From: Glutinoglossum americanum
Taxonomy: Eukaryota; Ascomycota; Geoglossomycetes; Geoglossales; Geoglossaceae
Reading direction: 5' to 3'
Length of the DNA: 64,000 nucleotides
NCBI GenBank assembly: GCA_020080175.1
Contig: JAGHQL010000032.1
Coordinates: 104,285-168,284 of the forward strand
Shown: positions 1-11,714 of the stretch, piece after piece
How positions within the stretch are numbered: position 1 is the stretch's first letter
Layout: each line of letters begins with the position of its first letter
Translations under genes and position numbers: made by a program
The notes under the pieces: generated by a model
Database searches by the model: none
What the model saw: only the letters and a program-made list of their open reading frames with translations
Told to the model about the DNA's origin: nothing

Positions 1-4
1 TTCA

Positions 5-3000
5 TTAGGTTGCGGTGAAGGAAGTGGGGCTTTCCTTCCATATCCCCGTTCTCTTTTCCGGGTCTGTTAGCCAATCTAGCATGGCGTAGCGGACGCATTG
101 GACTTTGACATAGTTATTAAAGTTTTCGCTAGCACTATCTCTACCACTCGGTTCCACGCGACCAGGTTCATTGTAGTATGGCTTTGGGCAGAGGATCATG
201 GACTGAATAGAAATGAAGACCTGCAGTAGGGTAGAGAGGCGAGGCTGCCACATCTCAGAAGGAGCGCCAGACCAGGTACCTAGAATCGAAAGACAGACTA
301 AGGCCTGGGGTTAGTAGGTTTTCTAAATTGGAGATATTGGCCACGCACCTTTGCCGTCAGGATAGAGATTTGGGTTGAAACCAACGGTTCCGCCGCCAGT
401 AGTTTTGAGTTGGCATTTTGGGGGGCAGTTCGGATATGCCTCGGGACACCATACATCGAACTCAAATAACCCACCTTCGTATGGCGTGCCCTCAGGACCG
501 ATGATCAAGCATTTTATGACATCTGGCCTCCCATCGCTGACTCTAACGAAAATCCCTTCTGGGAGCGAGGTTGCCATGGTAGCAAGCTCTTTGGTGAGGT
601 GCATTATTCTGCCTTTAGGGGAGTGGCGTAATGACTGAATCTCAGTCATGTGATAGTGGCTGCTTGTGAAGTCATTAATATGTTCGAATGAGTGGTTCTG
701 ATGGAAACGCATTTGCCTCTGACGATAGGACTGCGCGCTTTCCTCCAGGGAGGACCCGGTGTTGCTGGGTTTCTTGAGGTCGTCGTCAGAAGCCTTCTGC
801 TTCCCCTTGCCGTTTCCACGGGGTCGGCTCTGCCCAACTTGTTCTCGTGCACGTTGTTTGCTCCATTCAACACTTGGCTGCATGCTTTCAAATACGCTAA
901 CAATCTCAACGCAGAGAGCGATGGTGCTCATGTCTTCGCCTTCGATATCCTGATAGTCTGATGTCCCTAAGCCCTTCATTATGACTCTCGCTTGCTTCAC
1001 AAGCTTCTCTAGCAGTTCCCAGAGTGTCGTGGATGTATCATTTTCAAGCTCCAGTTCGCCTTCACACCCAGCGATTTTGAGGAGTCCCGATGACATTCGC
1101 TTGATTTCACGTGGAAGACCGAGGAAGGAAGCAATCGGTGTACATTGGCCAATCCTCCTCGTTAGTCCGAGTAGAGCCACATACAAGTCGGATCGCTTAG
1201 AGATGTCTGTCATGCTATCGTTTCTTAGTAGTTCCTCCATCTTTTCGCCAAGCCACGAGGCGTTCAGCATTGTTAGAAGGATGTCGACATCCACCGGGTA
1301 TGTATGATGGCTTGGTAAATCGTACTCTTTAGGCATTGCTTCAGTCAGCATCTTGAACATGCTGCGCAGCACCTTATCTTGATGCTCCTGTCTTAGGTTC
1401 CTTCGCTCCACATGTATGCTGGCAACTCTAGCTACTCGTCGACTAGGTGGGGGCGGCACATGAGGGGATGTGTTTGAAGGCCAAGCCTGCGTCCAAGAGA
1501 TTTCTGAGCCATTTGAAGGTTTCATGTAGGGGGGAATTGGCGGTTCTGGTGGCGGGGGGATATTCAAAGCGTGAGCCCAATTAGACCCGAAGCTAGACGG
1601 AGGGCCATTCTTTGCGGTCATTTGAGTGAAGCCAGGTAACGGTCCATATGAGAGAGGGGATTGAAAAGGTAGATGCGGGATCGCACCACTATGTGTTTGT
1701 GCGTAGTTCTCGAGGGGATGGGTGTACATATCCCATCCGTGTCCTTGAGGTTTTGTCGAGCTGTTGAGATGCGCTGAAACTTTCGCATTACCTGAATGTA
1801 TGGATGATGGAGTGTGGAAAGAAGTATATGGGAGAAAGGTACCTGGTTGATGTAAGTGCGGCTGCGGTATGGGTCCGTCGCGAGGGTTTGGCGCGCCTGT
1901 GTTCATCTGATGCTGGCCAGTACTACTCCGGGTAACGGAAGATAGAATGGGCGGCAGTTGGAACGCGCTTTGGTTCTGCATCACTGGAGAGTGCAGAGGG
2001 CTTAGGGGAGCAGATCGGTGCTGAAAGTTTTGCTGCCCCTGTACGCCATTTGCTAGCTGAGGCTGCAGCGTTGTTTTCTTAGCAGCTCCTGTTGAAGCAG
2101 AGCGCTGGGCCAACCTAAAGGACTTCGAAGCAGACGAGCCTTCATCAGAGTCAGGATCAATGACGATAGAGTCATTCGCAGAACCTCCCATCTTTAGGCT
2201 GTTAGCTGCTGTTTGTTTATTGCTTTCTAGGGGTTTGCTTGCGGGCCTCTCCGATGCTCTACCATATTTAAGGCCTTTTGAGAATGACGAGTGCGACGCA
2301 TGCACTTGCTTGGCTTCGTCCCCTGAACTAAGGTCAATCAAGGGCGGCGCCTTCTTTTGTGAAGTTTCGCCATCACCGGAACCAAATTGCTGTATTCGCT
2401 CGACCGCTGAGGGCGTAAGTTTTGGGTTTGTCGAGTGATCCCGTGGATGTGGAAGAGAGTTGTAGACACTGGAAGGGTATTTGTGGTGGGGAAACAGCGA
2501 TTGGGTATCGTATCCAAAGACGATCGGCATTTTCTTATTCGCTGTCAGGCTGTCCACATATGCTTTGCTACCCTCATCCACCTGCAACAGCTGCTTTGTG
2601 AAAGGGTGATCAAACTGGTGATTACCCTCAACTGGGGGCCGCCATGCGAGATCAGAGAGCGATCCTGGAGAGGTAGGACACGCCCATTCCGCAGGCTTTG
2701 TCCCTTTTGTGGGGCTCGCTTCGAGAGTTAGGTCGTCTGGCTTGAAAGATGCTAATCCCGGCGTTTTTGCTTCCTCCACATATTCTGCCATAAAGTCGTG
2801 AAACGCCTCGACCATTGAGAGTTTGTGTGGTGGTGGCTTCGGCGTATCTGAAGCCTTCGGCTGTTTCGTGGTGGCATTTTGGTGGGTTGAGATTTCAGCG
2901 GCATCCGGCGATGCTCCCAGAACAGAATCTGTCGGCGATGCTAGAGAGTCTGCATACTCCTCCAGAGAATCATAATCTTCAAACTCTTCCATATCATGGT

Positions 3001-5029
3001 AACTGCTGTAGTAGGGTCCACCCCCATATCCAGTTCCATTTGGCTTCTTATACTTCGAACTCCAGCTTCCATGGCTACTCTTTGCTGAGCTCTTTGTATA
3101 AAGGACTCCATCAGAAAAACCGCCGCTGTTTGGATACTTGGGCGTCACGCCAAGTGGGGCTAAATTATCACTATTGGTCTTCTGTGCATGCCCGAATAGC
3201 GACTTCTTCTTCTCTTGCTTGGACGCTGCGGTGGAGGATTTTGATAAAATGCGATCTTTCAAACCCGCCATTTTCGCAGACATTGATCGAGTTGTCCGCA
3301 TTGTGTCCAAAGGCTTGACTAAGTGGTCATCATGGCGGTTATCTCCTGCGTGCTTGCGAATGCGTGAAAGCAATGTCGTAGATTGTGACTGCTTTTGCTT
3401 TACCAGAGTGTCCAAATCTGATATGAGGTGGGCCTTCGACGTTCCTAATTTGGTCTCCATAAGTTTAAGAGTGCCTTTGAGGCTCTCTTCATTCGCCCAA
3501 GTCTCTTTGAAGGTCATTTTGGAGTTGTCAAGGATCCTCTTTAGCTCGCAGATCCCGGACATTGTCCGCTTTATGCCCTCCATCTTTTGAACCCAGGCTC
3601 CGTAATCCGCTTCTGATTCAAGCAAGTCTCTCAACTTTGTTTCGTAGGGTCGGCGCACAGCATCGTAGGGGGGTTGAGGTATTCTGGAAGAAGCTGGACG
3701 CTTATCTGGGTTTAGCTCCCTGTTATAGCCGGCATATTCGCTCTTGCGACGCCTTACAGCATCTTCTTTTTTCCCCTTTAAAACCCATTCATCCAAGGCA
3801 CCGAGGATAACCAAGAGGCTTAGGGGGCGAGATGCCTCACAATGCCAAGTCGGGCTTTCCGTTGTAGTGCGCGCTTCGCAATGAGCACCACACTGTAAAC
3901 AGCTAACCTTTGTACAAGAACCTTTGCATTTAGCGGTGCCAAACAGATTGAGGTATGAAAGTTCCTTAGTGGCCTCTTCTCCCTTGCTGCCCATATCTGC
4001 CACAGTGGGAGCACTTTCGGAAACCGTTCTAGAGGGTGTGGGCCTAAGTCTACGACCAAAGTTGGCTCTGTTTGGTATTGGCGGGACAGTGTTTTCGGGC
4101 GTTTTCGCCATGAAGTTAGTACCCGTCCACAATCTAATAAGCTCAGCGGCGTTAGAGGCATCAATGGTGAGGTCACCATGACACGTGCGGCAATTGAGGT
4201 TCAATCGCTGAGAGGAGTACCACTGTTGCAACTTAGCCACGCTTGGGGACGGCTCGCAGGGAATGGTAAGGTCGATAACCTCTCTAGGCTTGCTATTAGT
4301 GCCGCTACCATGTGCTAGATCGGCTTTTGTAGATGTAGGGTCGCCTTGTGGTGCCATGGAAGAGCGCGATGCATTTAGGGAAGATCTCCGACGGTTCCCA
4401 TTCTCCCGTTGCTTTTCAGTCCCTTTCTCCGCATGTTCCAGGAGTTCCTTAAACATCTTCTCCGTTTCCTCTCTTTTGATGTCTTCCATGCCTGATATTG
4501 ACCTGAAAAGCTGGAAATTGCTTTTCCCGGATGATGGCAAGTCTCCAGACTTCCCTGCGGCAGCCTTCGCTAGCTCAGTCTTTATTGTTTTCTCCTCCTC
4601 CGTGTCGCTCGCGTAGTTCTCGACATCATTCCAGTCACCGGCAGCCCCGTCGTAGATGGAAGCATCATTGAATTCCTCGTCGGAATTATCAAACACATCT
4701 AGCTGCGAATCGTCAGTCATAACGACGTCACTATCGCTGGGATAATTCCCAGCTTCTCGCATTTCTTCTTCCATCAGAGCTCTCGCAAGATCCTCATCTA
4801 ATGCAAGCTGAGTTTGCCTCTTGGCTTCGGACTTTGGCGAGAGGGGAGCGGGCTCCTTTAATAGAGGCTTGTCAAGTTGATCTTGCAGCTTTCGGGCAAG
4901 AAAAGCATCGCGCTCTAGATCGCTGAGCTTCGACAGTTTTACTTGTGCTTCCGAGTCGAGACCGTTTACAAGCAGGGAACTCGACGATGCAGATGCTGGG
5001 GAGAAGCGTGATGATCTCTGTCGAACCAT
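5..5029 (-). CDS. Very large E2 (UBC-domain) ubiquitin-conjugating protein
   Basis: Two exons, 5029..349 and 297..5, separated by a 51-nt intron with a TACTAAC branch site; the frames close exactly to give 1,657 aa. The first ~1,470 residues are mostly low-complexity and acidic/Ser-rich, with a UIM-like helix near residues 73-90 (QLALDEDLARALMEEEM) and Cys pairs near residues 275 and 375-395 (CRTC, then CKGSC..CLQCGAHC) that suggest a zinc-binding module. The C-terminal ~170 residues are a UBC fold of the BIRC6/UBE2O type: NPNLYPDGK, then across the intron VCLSILGTWSG, then STLLQVFISIQSMIL and PYYNEPG. The active-site Cys is about residue 1562, the second codon after the splice. In this family the domain transfers ubiquitin to substrates; the long N-terminus probably selects them (inference). 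Start chosen as the first ATG of the open frame. Confidence 0.88.
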
Positions 5030-5120
5030 TACTTTTAGCCATAAGATATCTTACGTGCATTGACCGCAAGGGAGAAAAATGTAAGATAAAAAGTAAGTTG
5101 GAGTGCCTAGGCACTTCTTT

Positions 5121-5351
5121 CTAGAGCCCACGAACCTTGACTTTCTTCGTTGGACTACCTCCCCGGTCTCCTCGCTCTTGTTCCTGTTCATCGGACCGTT
5201 CGTCACCCCGCCCAATCAGCCCGGTTCGCACCATCGTATCGGCAGCCAGCGGAGATTCAGATTTCCGCTTCTCAGCTCGGCCGCGATTTCGTAGAAAGTG
5301 AGGGCTGGCTACATGCGCAGGATCGGGAGGTCTATCAGATGATGAGGACAT
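5121..5351 (-). CDS. Small basic hypothetical protein, possible gene
   Basis: This 76-aa ORF starts with ATG and lies about 90 bp upstream of the giant E2 gene on the same strand. It is rich in Arg, Glu, Ser and Asp and ends in a nuclear-localisation-like stretch (SPTKKVKVRGL). No domain is recognised. It could be a short nuclear protein, a 5' exon, or an upstream ORF in the leader of the E2 gene. Composition resembles coding fungal disordered sequence rather than random DNA, but nothing else supports it. Confidence 0.3.
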   Translation of the reverse strand: MSSSSDRPPDPAHVASPHFLRNRGRAEKRKSESPLAADTMVRTGLIGRGDERSDEQEQERGDRGGSPTKKVKVRGL

Positions 5352-6652
5352 TTATCAGAGGAAGGATACAAGGATTGTTTGCTAAGTTGCAAGAGAGCGT
5401 GTGTGTAGTGAATGGCCGATACGCGGGTGCGTTGGTCAAGTATCACCCTGTGGAATGTCGATAGGTGGGGTTCTGAAACGGGTTGGAAAGGTGTAATAGC
5501 TTGTGGTTATATTGTCGATTGGTAACTAAAGAATTTTGAGGATCTTGAGAGCCCTCTTGCATGTTCTAAAGAGAGAGGAAGCTTTGGCTGCAATGCAAGT
5601 TGAGTGTTATGTCATACGAGACAAGTTGTACATTAGCTGTTAGTGGGGCTCACAGCCTCAAGAGCATTCCACTACCTCTGTTTGCCTTGTGAAGTTTAGC
5701 TTCGGGCACAGGCGAATCCAAGGTGCAAGGTTATGCGGAGCCGCATTCCCACATTTTAACACTGATCGATCATCCTTCACACTCGCAATATAAAGCCTGG
5801 ATGATAGCATATATTCTGCGGGACACGATTCTACTATCGACTATTGATAGGGAAATGGTTTCTCAAGACCCATATATCCCAGTCATCGCCTCGGCATTGG
5901 AGGGAAAAGACGTCATTCATTTAGCAGGACCCGCTAGATTACCACTAATCTCAGAAGAGACCTGGAGTGCTCCACATCGCCAACAGAGAATCTCGTCATA
6001 AGAAAACCCACATAGTGAAAGCCAGGGTACAGTAAACTAGTCGGAATCCCCGGGAAAGAGAGGAAAAAAGAATACTTTTGTTTTGAAAGGAAAACCGAAG
6101 GAAATCGCGGAGACTGGGTAAGACGAAAAACTCGTGGAAAACCTTAGTGCTAGAATGCCATAAGAGATGTATCTAGACGTCTCTGAACGCCGCGAAATGG
6201 TAGGCCGATGATGAGTTCAAAAACACCCATCAATTCCATCACCCTTCATCGCCAGTCCCCTGTAATCGGCATTATCCAAGTCATACGGTTCGGCCATCTC
6301 TAACACAGCTGAAACCTCGAGGCTGGAATTCTCATCAACTTTTTAGCAAAGGACTTTTGAAGTTGTAACCTAACTGGTCATGAATATCGTCATTCATCAA
6401 ATGCAAATTTCTGGCCAGCAGTGTCATATCATAACGCGCGGAGCTGCCAGCGGAAACTAGAATCTAAAACTGCAGGACATTTTTTGCGATCCCCTTAAAT
6501 ACCGGCATTGCAGTTCGTCGCCAGCTACTAATCTCATCCCCTCGCCATGACATCAAATAGTGATAGGCCAACTGACAGCCTTACCACAGGATTTCTTAAT
6601 ATAGATCAACCTCATCATACCGCGCTGGCAGACGAGTATCCTGAGGTTGAAA
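5352..6652. other. Intergenic region
   Basis: About 1.3 kb between two minus-strand genes. It should contain the promoter of the E2 gene and the 3' UTR of the acidic protein gene. Short ORFs are present on both strands, but none has a recognisable motif or splice partner. Confidence 0.5.
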
Positions 6653-9081
6653 TCAAAATATGCTCTTGCTTCTCTTGTGGGCATTTAGCATTCTTCTTTT
6701 CGAGCCAGTGCCTGGTAAAGAGCTTCCACTTGGGCTTGGGCCGAAAGCATGTTCAGCCTTCCGTTTCCGCACCGGAGTTATGGGGCAATTCGCAGCTGCA
6801 TGTCGTCCACCTTTAATTGCAATTCCACGCAATACGGCAGACATGCTTGGAGTAAAGGCGCGCGGCTCATGACGGGTGAGAAATTGACGATGGCGTTGCT
6901 GGTTACGATGGAAGGCGCCAACGACACCCTTATCAAAGTGACTAATCATGCTCTGGGTAGTGTCTCTCCCTTTTATAAGGTTATCTGGCTTGGACGGTGA
7001 GTTATGTAGTGAGGACGGGGGGTTTGTGACCATAGACGTGGTTGGGGATATAGGCACTCCGGTATCTTGATCGTCGTCATTGTCACTGCAAGATGAACCG
7101 CCACCAAAATCGATGAAGTCCGAGACACTCCAGAGGTCCTCGTCCTCAAGATCATCCTCGTAATCCTCGATTATACCGTTGGAGCCGATACTAGTAAACG
7201 GATAGAAAGCTTCAGGAGGGCCTAGGACCTGGCCACCAAGAATAAACTCATTGCCCGGGGTGCCGTGTAGCAGACCGCCCATCATCAGGTTTCCGCCAGA
7301 AAACCCAACTGTTGCTCCAAAATCCTGGCTAGAGTACCCATCTCCGTCGCTGTCATCAATAAAATTAGAAAAAGCGGTTCGAGGACTATTTCCAATTATA
7401 CTGCTGTCACTACTTCCAGGAGGACCGAATTGATGGCTGCGCATGGTTGCCGGTTGAGATGCCGGGAGGATGAGCATACGCTTTCCGGTACTATCTATGA
7501 AAGCAATGGGTTTACTCGGATCTGCAATCCAAGAGCCCATTGAAGGACCGATTCGGCTGGCTTGATTTAGTGACCGCTGAAAGAAAGTCCGGGTGTTCTC
7601 GCCATCGCCGACAATTGACGAAGTAGATATTCGGCGGAGGACAGAACGAGTGGGCGTGATTGTAGGTGGAGGAGGTAAGTCTTCATCGGTTGTCTCGCCT
7701 TCGTCGGCTAGTTAAACCTTATGTTAGAACCTGTGCACAATTCCTTTCTACCAAAACACTCACACTCATAGCCACTTGAGCTGCCCATGGAGCTATCTAT
7801 GTCACTAGATTCGTCGCCACCATCAACCTCTTGGCCAAAATCATCGCTGCCCCTGAAGTCCCAATAGGACCCATCTTCACTCCCACCAAAACCAAAATTA
7901 TCGTCCCCATCATGATCATTCTCGATCATACGGAGGAAGGCAGGATCAAGACGATCTTGATCCAGAAATAAATCGGGGAAAGCTTCATCATCTTCGTCCG
8001 ACGTATTTGATCCAGTGCTGTCTGTGACGGGTGCGTCGTCCTCGAACCGGACGTGCCTTGACCCAGATGATCTCTCTGAGACACTGACCGAACTGTAAAC
8101 CCCATTGCATGTGGGGGCATCGAGGCTAAGACTGTGATCTAGATGAGTATATTGTTGGTTGAAGAGGGGTATATCATCGAGAAGGAGGCCATCATCGACG
8201 TCAAAGTCGCCCCAATCGCTTACTCGACCAGACAAGGCGGTACCGCTTCGATTGATCGAGAGTCCGGTTCGAGAGAGACAATCAGTCTCTTCTTCAGAAT
8301 CGATTATTACTCTGGCCTCGGCCTTTTCAACATCAGGCTCACCCTCTTCGGAATCACTAATAAGGTCAACCCCTTTATAGGACTCATCGTCGGAGCTTCC
8401 AACCACCTGGTCGTCCTTGTTTCGTGCTGAATTGTTTCCCCCCTGGTCACTGCCCACCACTGCTACCCCATAAGCCAGGAAGCCATTGTTATTACTCAAG
8501 CGTCTTACAGATTTCTTTCTCGGATAGTCCATTTCAAGGCTGCCACTCTCCATACCATCTCCACCATCCTCTTGCAGGATAGAATTTCTTGCGGCCGGCT
8601 TCTGAGGGCTGAAGCCGTTGCTGCTGAGCCCCATCTGATGAATCTTGCCCGTCTTATGGTCACCCGGAGCATTTGAGGCGCTATCAACCGTAGTTGTCTG
8701 CTGAATACCAGTGCTGCGCTTCATCTTCTTTTTGCTACCTGATTCACCAGATGGGGCAATCGCTTCCGACTCTTCCCCATTGTCATCGTCAACCTCTTCG
8801 CTGCTATCATCGTCTCCGTCACTTTCTCCATCGCCAGTGCTTGCGCTAGATTCAGCAATACCAGAATTTTCAGGTCCTCCACTATCGCTTGCACTCTGGC
8901 GGTTTATTTTTGCGCTTTTCGAGTACCGAGATGCGCGGTATCTCTGTTCGCCACTGTTGACAGATTCACAGTCGGCTTGTAGCATCGCATGAGATGTGTT
9001 CTTGGATGAGGTAGAACGTCGGGTTTGTCGGAGAGAATTTGTATCGCGAGGAGGCGGCATAGCCGCTCTCCGTCGAGGCAT
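6653..9081 (-). CDS. Conserved acidic fungal protein of unknown function
   Basis: Two exons join across a 56-nt intron (7708..7763, GTGAGT donor), reading YE-S-DEGETTDEDLPPPP over the junction. The open frame runs to an ATG at 9198 (829 aa), but the ATG at 9081 (MPRRRAAMPPPRDTNS) looks the better start, giving about 790 aa. The N-terminal half is very acidic and Ser-rich. The most ordered segment follows the junction: TPTRSVLRRIS, then MGSWIADPSKPIAFIDSTG and KRMLILPA. The tail is basic (VRKRKAEH, SKRRMLNAHKRSKSIF), suggesting nuclear location. From memory this resembles an uncharacterised ascomycete family with a similar GSW..DPSKP..IDSTGKRM core; no biochemical role can be assigned. A chromatin or transcription role would be speculation. 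Confidence 0.8.
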
Positions 9082-11714
9082 TCGATACGTTTGATGCTTT
9101 TGGCTCGTATTCAATCGAAGGTCCAGATCAGAAAAGTTAAGGAATGGCTTGTAGCCTGGGAAGGAGGTATGGTAGTGTGTGAGTACCGTCTCGTTCACGT
9201 CTGGGGAGATAAGAGGAGGCTGCGGCGAACAATTTTTTTTCGAGATTGTACTGTACTAAGGCCCGATTGTTGTGGACGCCGAGTCGAGTCGAGTCGTCGC
9301 CGTGACGATCACGGGTGGAACTATACTAGAAGGAACTTCTTGCCCGAAAATACTATGGATCGTCGGGTTGCCAGATTGCAAGCAGAAATGCTTCCGACAA
9401 TCTAAATCAGTATCGTCGTCGTAGTTGAAATACTCGTTGGCTGGCCGGACTGAGGGGTGTGCACGGAACACACACCCCTCAGTGGTGGATTTACAGCTCA
9501 GCGATAGCCTGCGGCATGATTATCGACGATGATACTGGAGTGAAATGTCTAATATATCCTGTGAATCTTAGTGGGTCTTCGTCGACGTTTGAGATGGTGT
9601 TTGGTGTGAGAAAAGAAACCGTGATGAGGCGGGCAACGGCTTGATTTTGTGGGTTTCCAGCCCGCACTAAGCGATTGACGCTTTAGGTCTAGCGATGTGA
9701 CAAGGACTTTTCTTTTTCACCACAACTCGTTCAAGCCACTGGTGGGTTTTACTCATTGACGAAGCAGCGAATTATGTGTCATATGTTGGCTGAAAATTAA
9801 TTGGCCAAAGATCACTAGGTGGTCGGACGCATGTGGGCATGCTTCCGCCGCCTGGTGACCACCTTCGAGATCTCCATTAGGCTCTTGCATTCGGAGAAGT
9901 TGTGTTGTCGGTCAAACCTTAACCCTCTCTTCCACGAGCCAAATGCTAGACATTGACGCCCTTATTCCAAAAGAGGTCATATGGATCTTCTGCTTAGCTT
10001 TGCATTTTCATGACGACAGAAGTTTCACCACGTTCAGTGCTATCTAATCGATACATGTATGTACTAGGAATTGCCCTCTCTTCTAGGATAGATCGTCTTA
10101 CGGGCAGGGTTTCGAAACTGCCACTCGCATTGCTCTGCATCTTTTGGCATCGGTTATTTCCAGCAATGAGCCGACAGGGATTTCGTCTGATGGGACAAAT
10201 GCCGAATCCTCTTACGAGGCCAATGAGAGGCTGCACTTTGCAGTAACCACGTCGATATCCCGCTGACCGCTTCTTCCAATTTGCGGGGGCAAACTTGGCC
10301 TCAGCATCGCAAGATTTAGGCAAGGCCTACACTCAACATTCAGGGCCAGAGAATCGAAGGTGTTTTACGGTAGGTATCGTAGCAAATGGCCACTTTTATA
10401 ATGTCTATCCTCACAAGTTCCAATCTTTCGAATTCTCACCGTTCTTTCGGGGTGGTGCTTGTACGCCCTAAAGAGCGATCAAAAAGGCAAAGCCTACACT
10501 GGCAGCGGAATGGTCCAAACGCCGGGTAGTGGGCTGAGAATGGTAAAGCTCATGGGTGATTGGATCGGATGATGCAACGCGGCTCGTGCAGTGACCCCCT
10601 TGCGTCGGCCCGTTGATGGTTTGTAGTGCAACATCATTCGAGCGGTGTGAATCAGCATGCAGTCGTATGGACAGGGACCACGTTGAATATTTCCTTTTCC
10701 AGTGCCTTTCACCAAGGATCCGAGTTTCCTCTGGCACAGAACTTCTACATATACATTTACAGTACATACGCATATATGTACTACGTATTTGTATCTTAGA
10801 GGCACCCGTTATTGAGCGACCTGAATTCTGGTTTGGTTTACGATCCATTCTGCATAGCCGGAAGATGACAAGAAAGTGGGCAGGGACTTTCACGTGATGG
10901 AGGATCGAATCTTTTGAGGGGATTTTTCTCCGAGCTTGGACACCTCGCCAAACCAAAAAATGGATGTTTCTCCAAAGATCAACCTCATCAGTTGGATTCG
11001 CGACACAGATCCACCGATTCGCGTGCAAGCAGGGGAAATCGTCAGGGAAACCATCATCTACCACCACGCAATACGATTTAGATAAGGGCTTAAATTTCTT
11101 ATCAGTGAGCTTTCTGTCCTTCATCACCCTTTTAGGGCTTTTTGTTTAGCGAGCGGCCAAGCAACAGCAATGAGATATGATTGGTTCTAAATAAAAAGCA
11201 ATTAATTACTACTCGCTGTGGCTGAGCAGTCGGGTTCTAAATCGCCCTATTACCGGAAATAGCCTTGCGGCTGAACGAGGCTCCGGCTTATGCTTTCTCC
11301 CGATCTAAGGAGTTGATACTCAGGCTTACAACAGCTCTACTACAATAAGAAATCTCTCCATAACACACAACGCCAGGAATATCTATCTAGCTTCATACAG
11401 AAATGGTAGCTGTGGATCTCCATGATTGATACCCGTCATACGTAAGTGCGTAGGACACGCTATTTACAGACGTTGCTAATGGGAATAGGCATCAAGCTTA
11501 CCTTAGGACCTTATAGTCCCGTAACTCACACCTATTTCCTGTTTCCTGAGAACCCTACTGAGAAGTTATACTCGGCTGGGGCACTGTGTTTGCGACAAGG
11601 CTACGGCCGTCCATTATCCAGAGTGTTCTCTATGCTGAAAGTCCATAACCTATATTGTTAGATTTGGGGATTGAGCAAGTGCCTAAGGGCTAGTACCGCC
11701 TGAAGAGGACCAGC
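9082..11714. other. Intergenic region with a perfect hairpin
   Basis: 2.6 kb between divergently transcribed genes (minus gene starting near 9081 and plus gene starting at 11715). It probably holds both promoters. The only clear structure is the inverted repeat at 9449-9483. Minus ORF 10468..11127 (219 codons) has low-complexity, non-conserved-looking sequence and is not called. Confidence 0.5.
9449..9483. repeat. Perfect 13-bp inverted repeat (hairpin)
   Basis: Left arm ACTGAGGGGTGTG (9449-9461) and right arm CACACCCCTCAGT (9471-9483) are exact reverse complements around a 9-nt spacer. It lies about 370 bp upstream of the acidic-protein start codon. It could be an operator-like binding site for a dimeric factor or a remnant of a transposon end. 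Confidence 0.7.

Noticed and set aside
10468-11127. 219-codon minus-strand ORF
   Set aside because: No motif, no conserved-looking core and irregular composition; lies in a promoter region between divergent genes.
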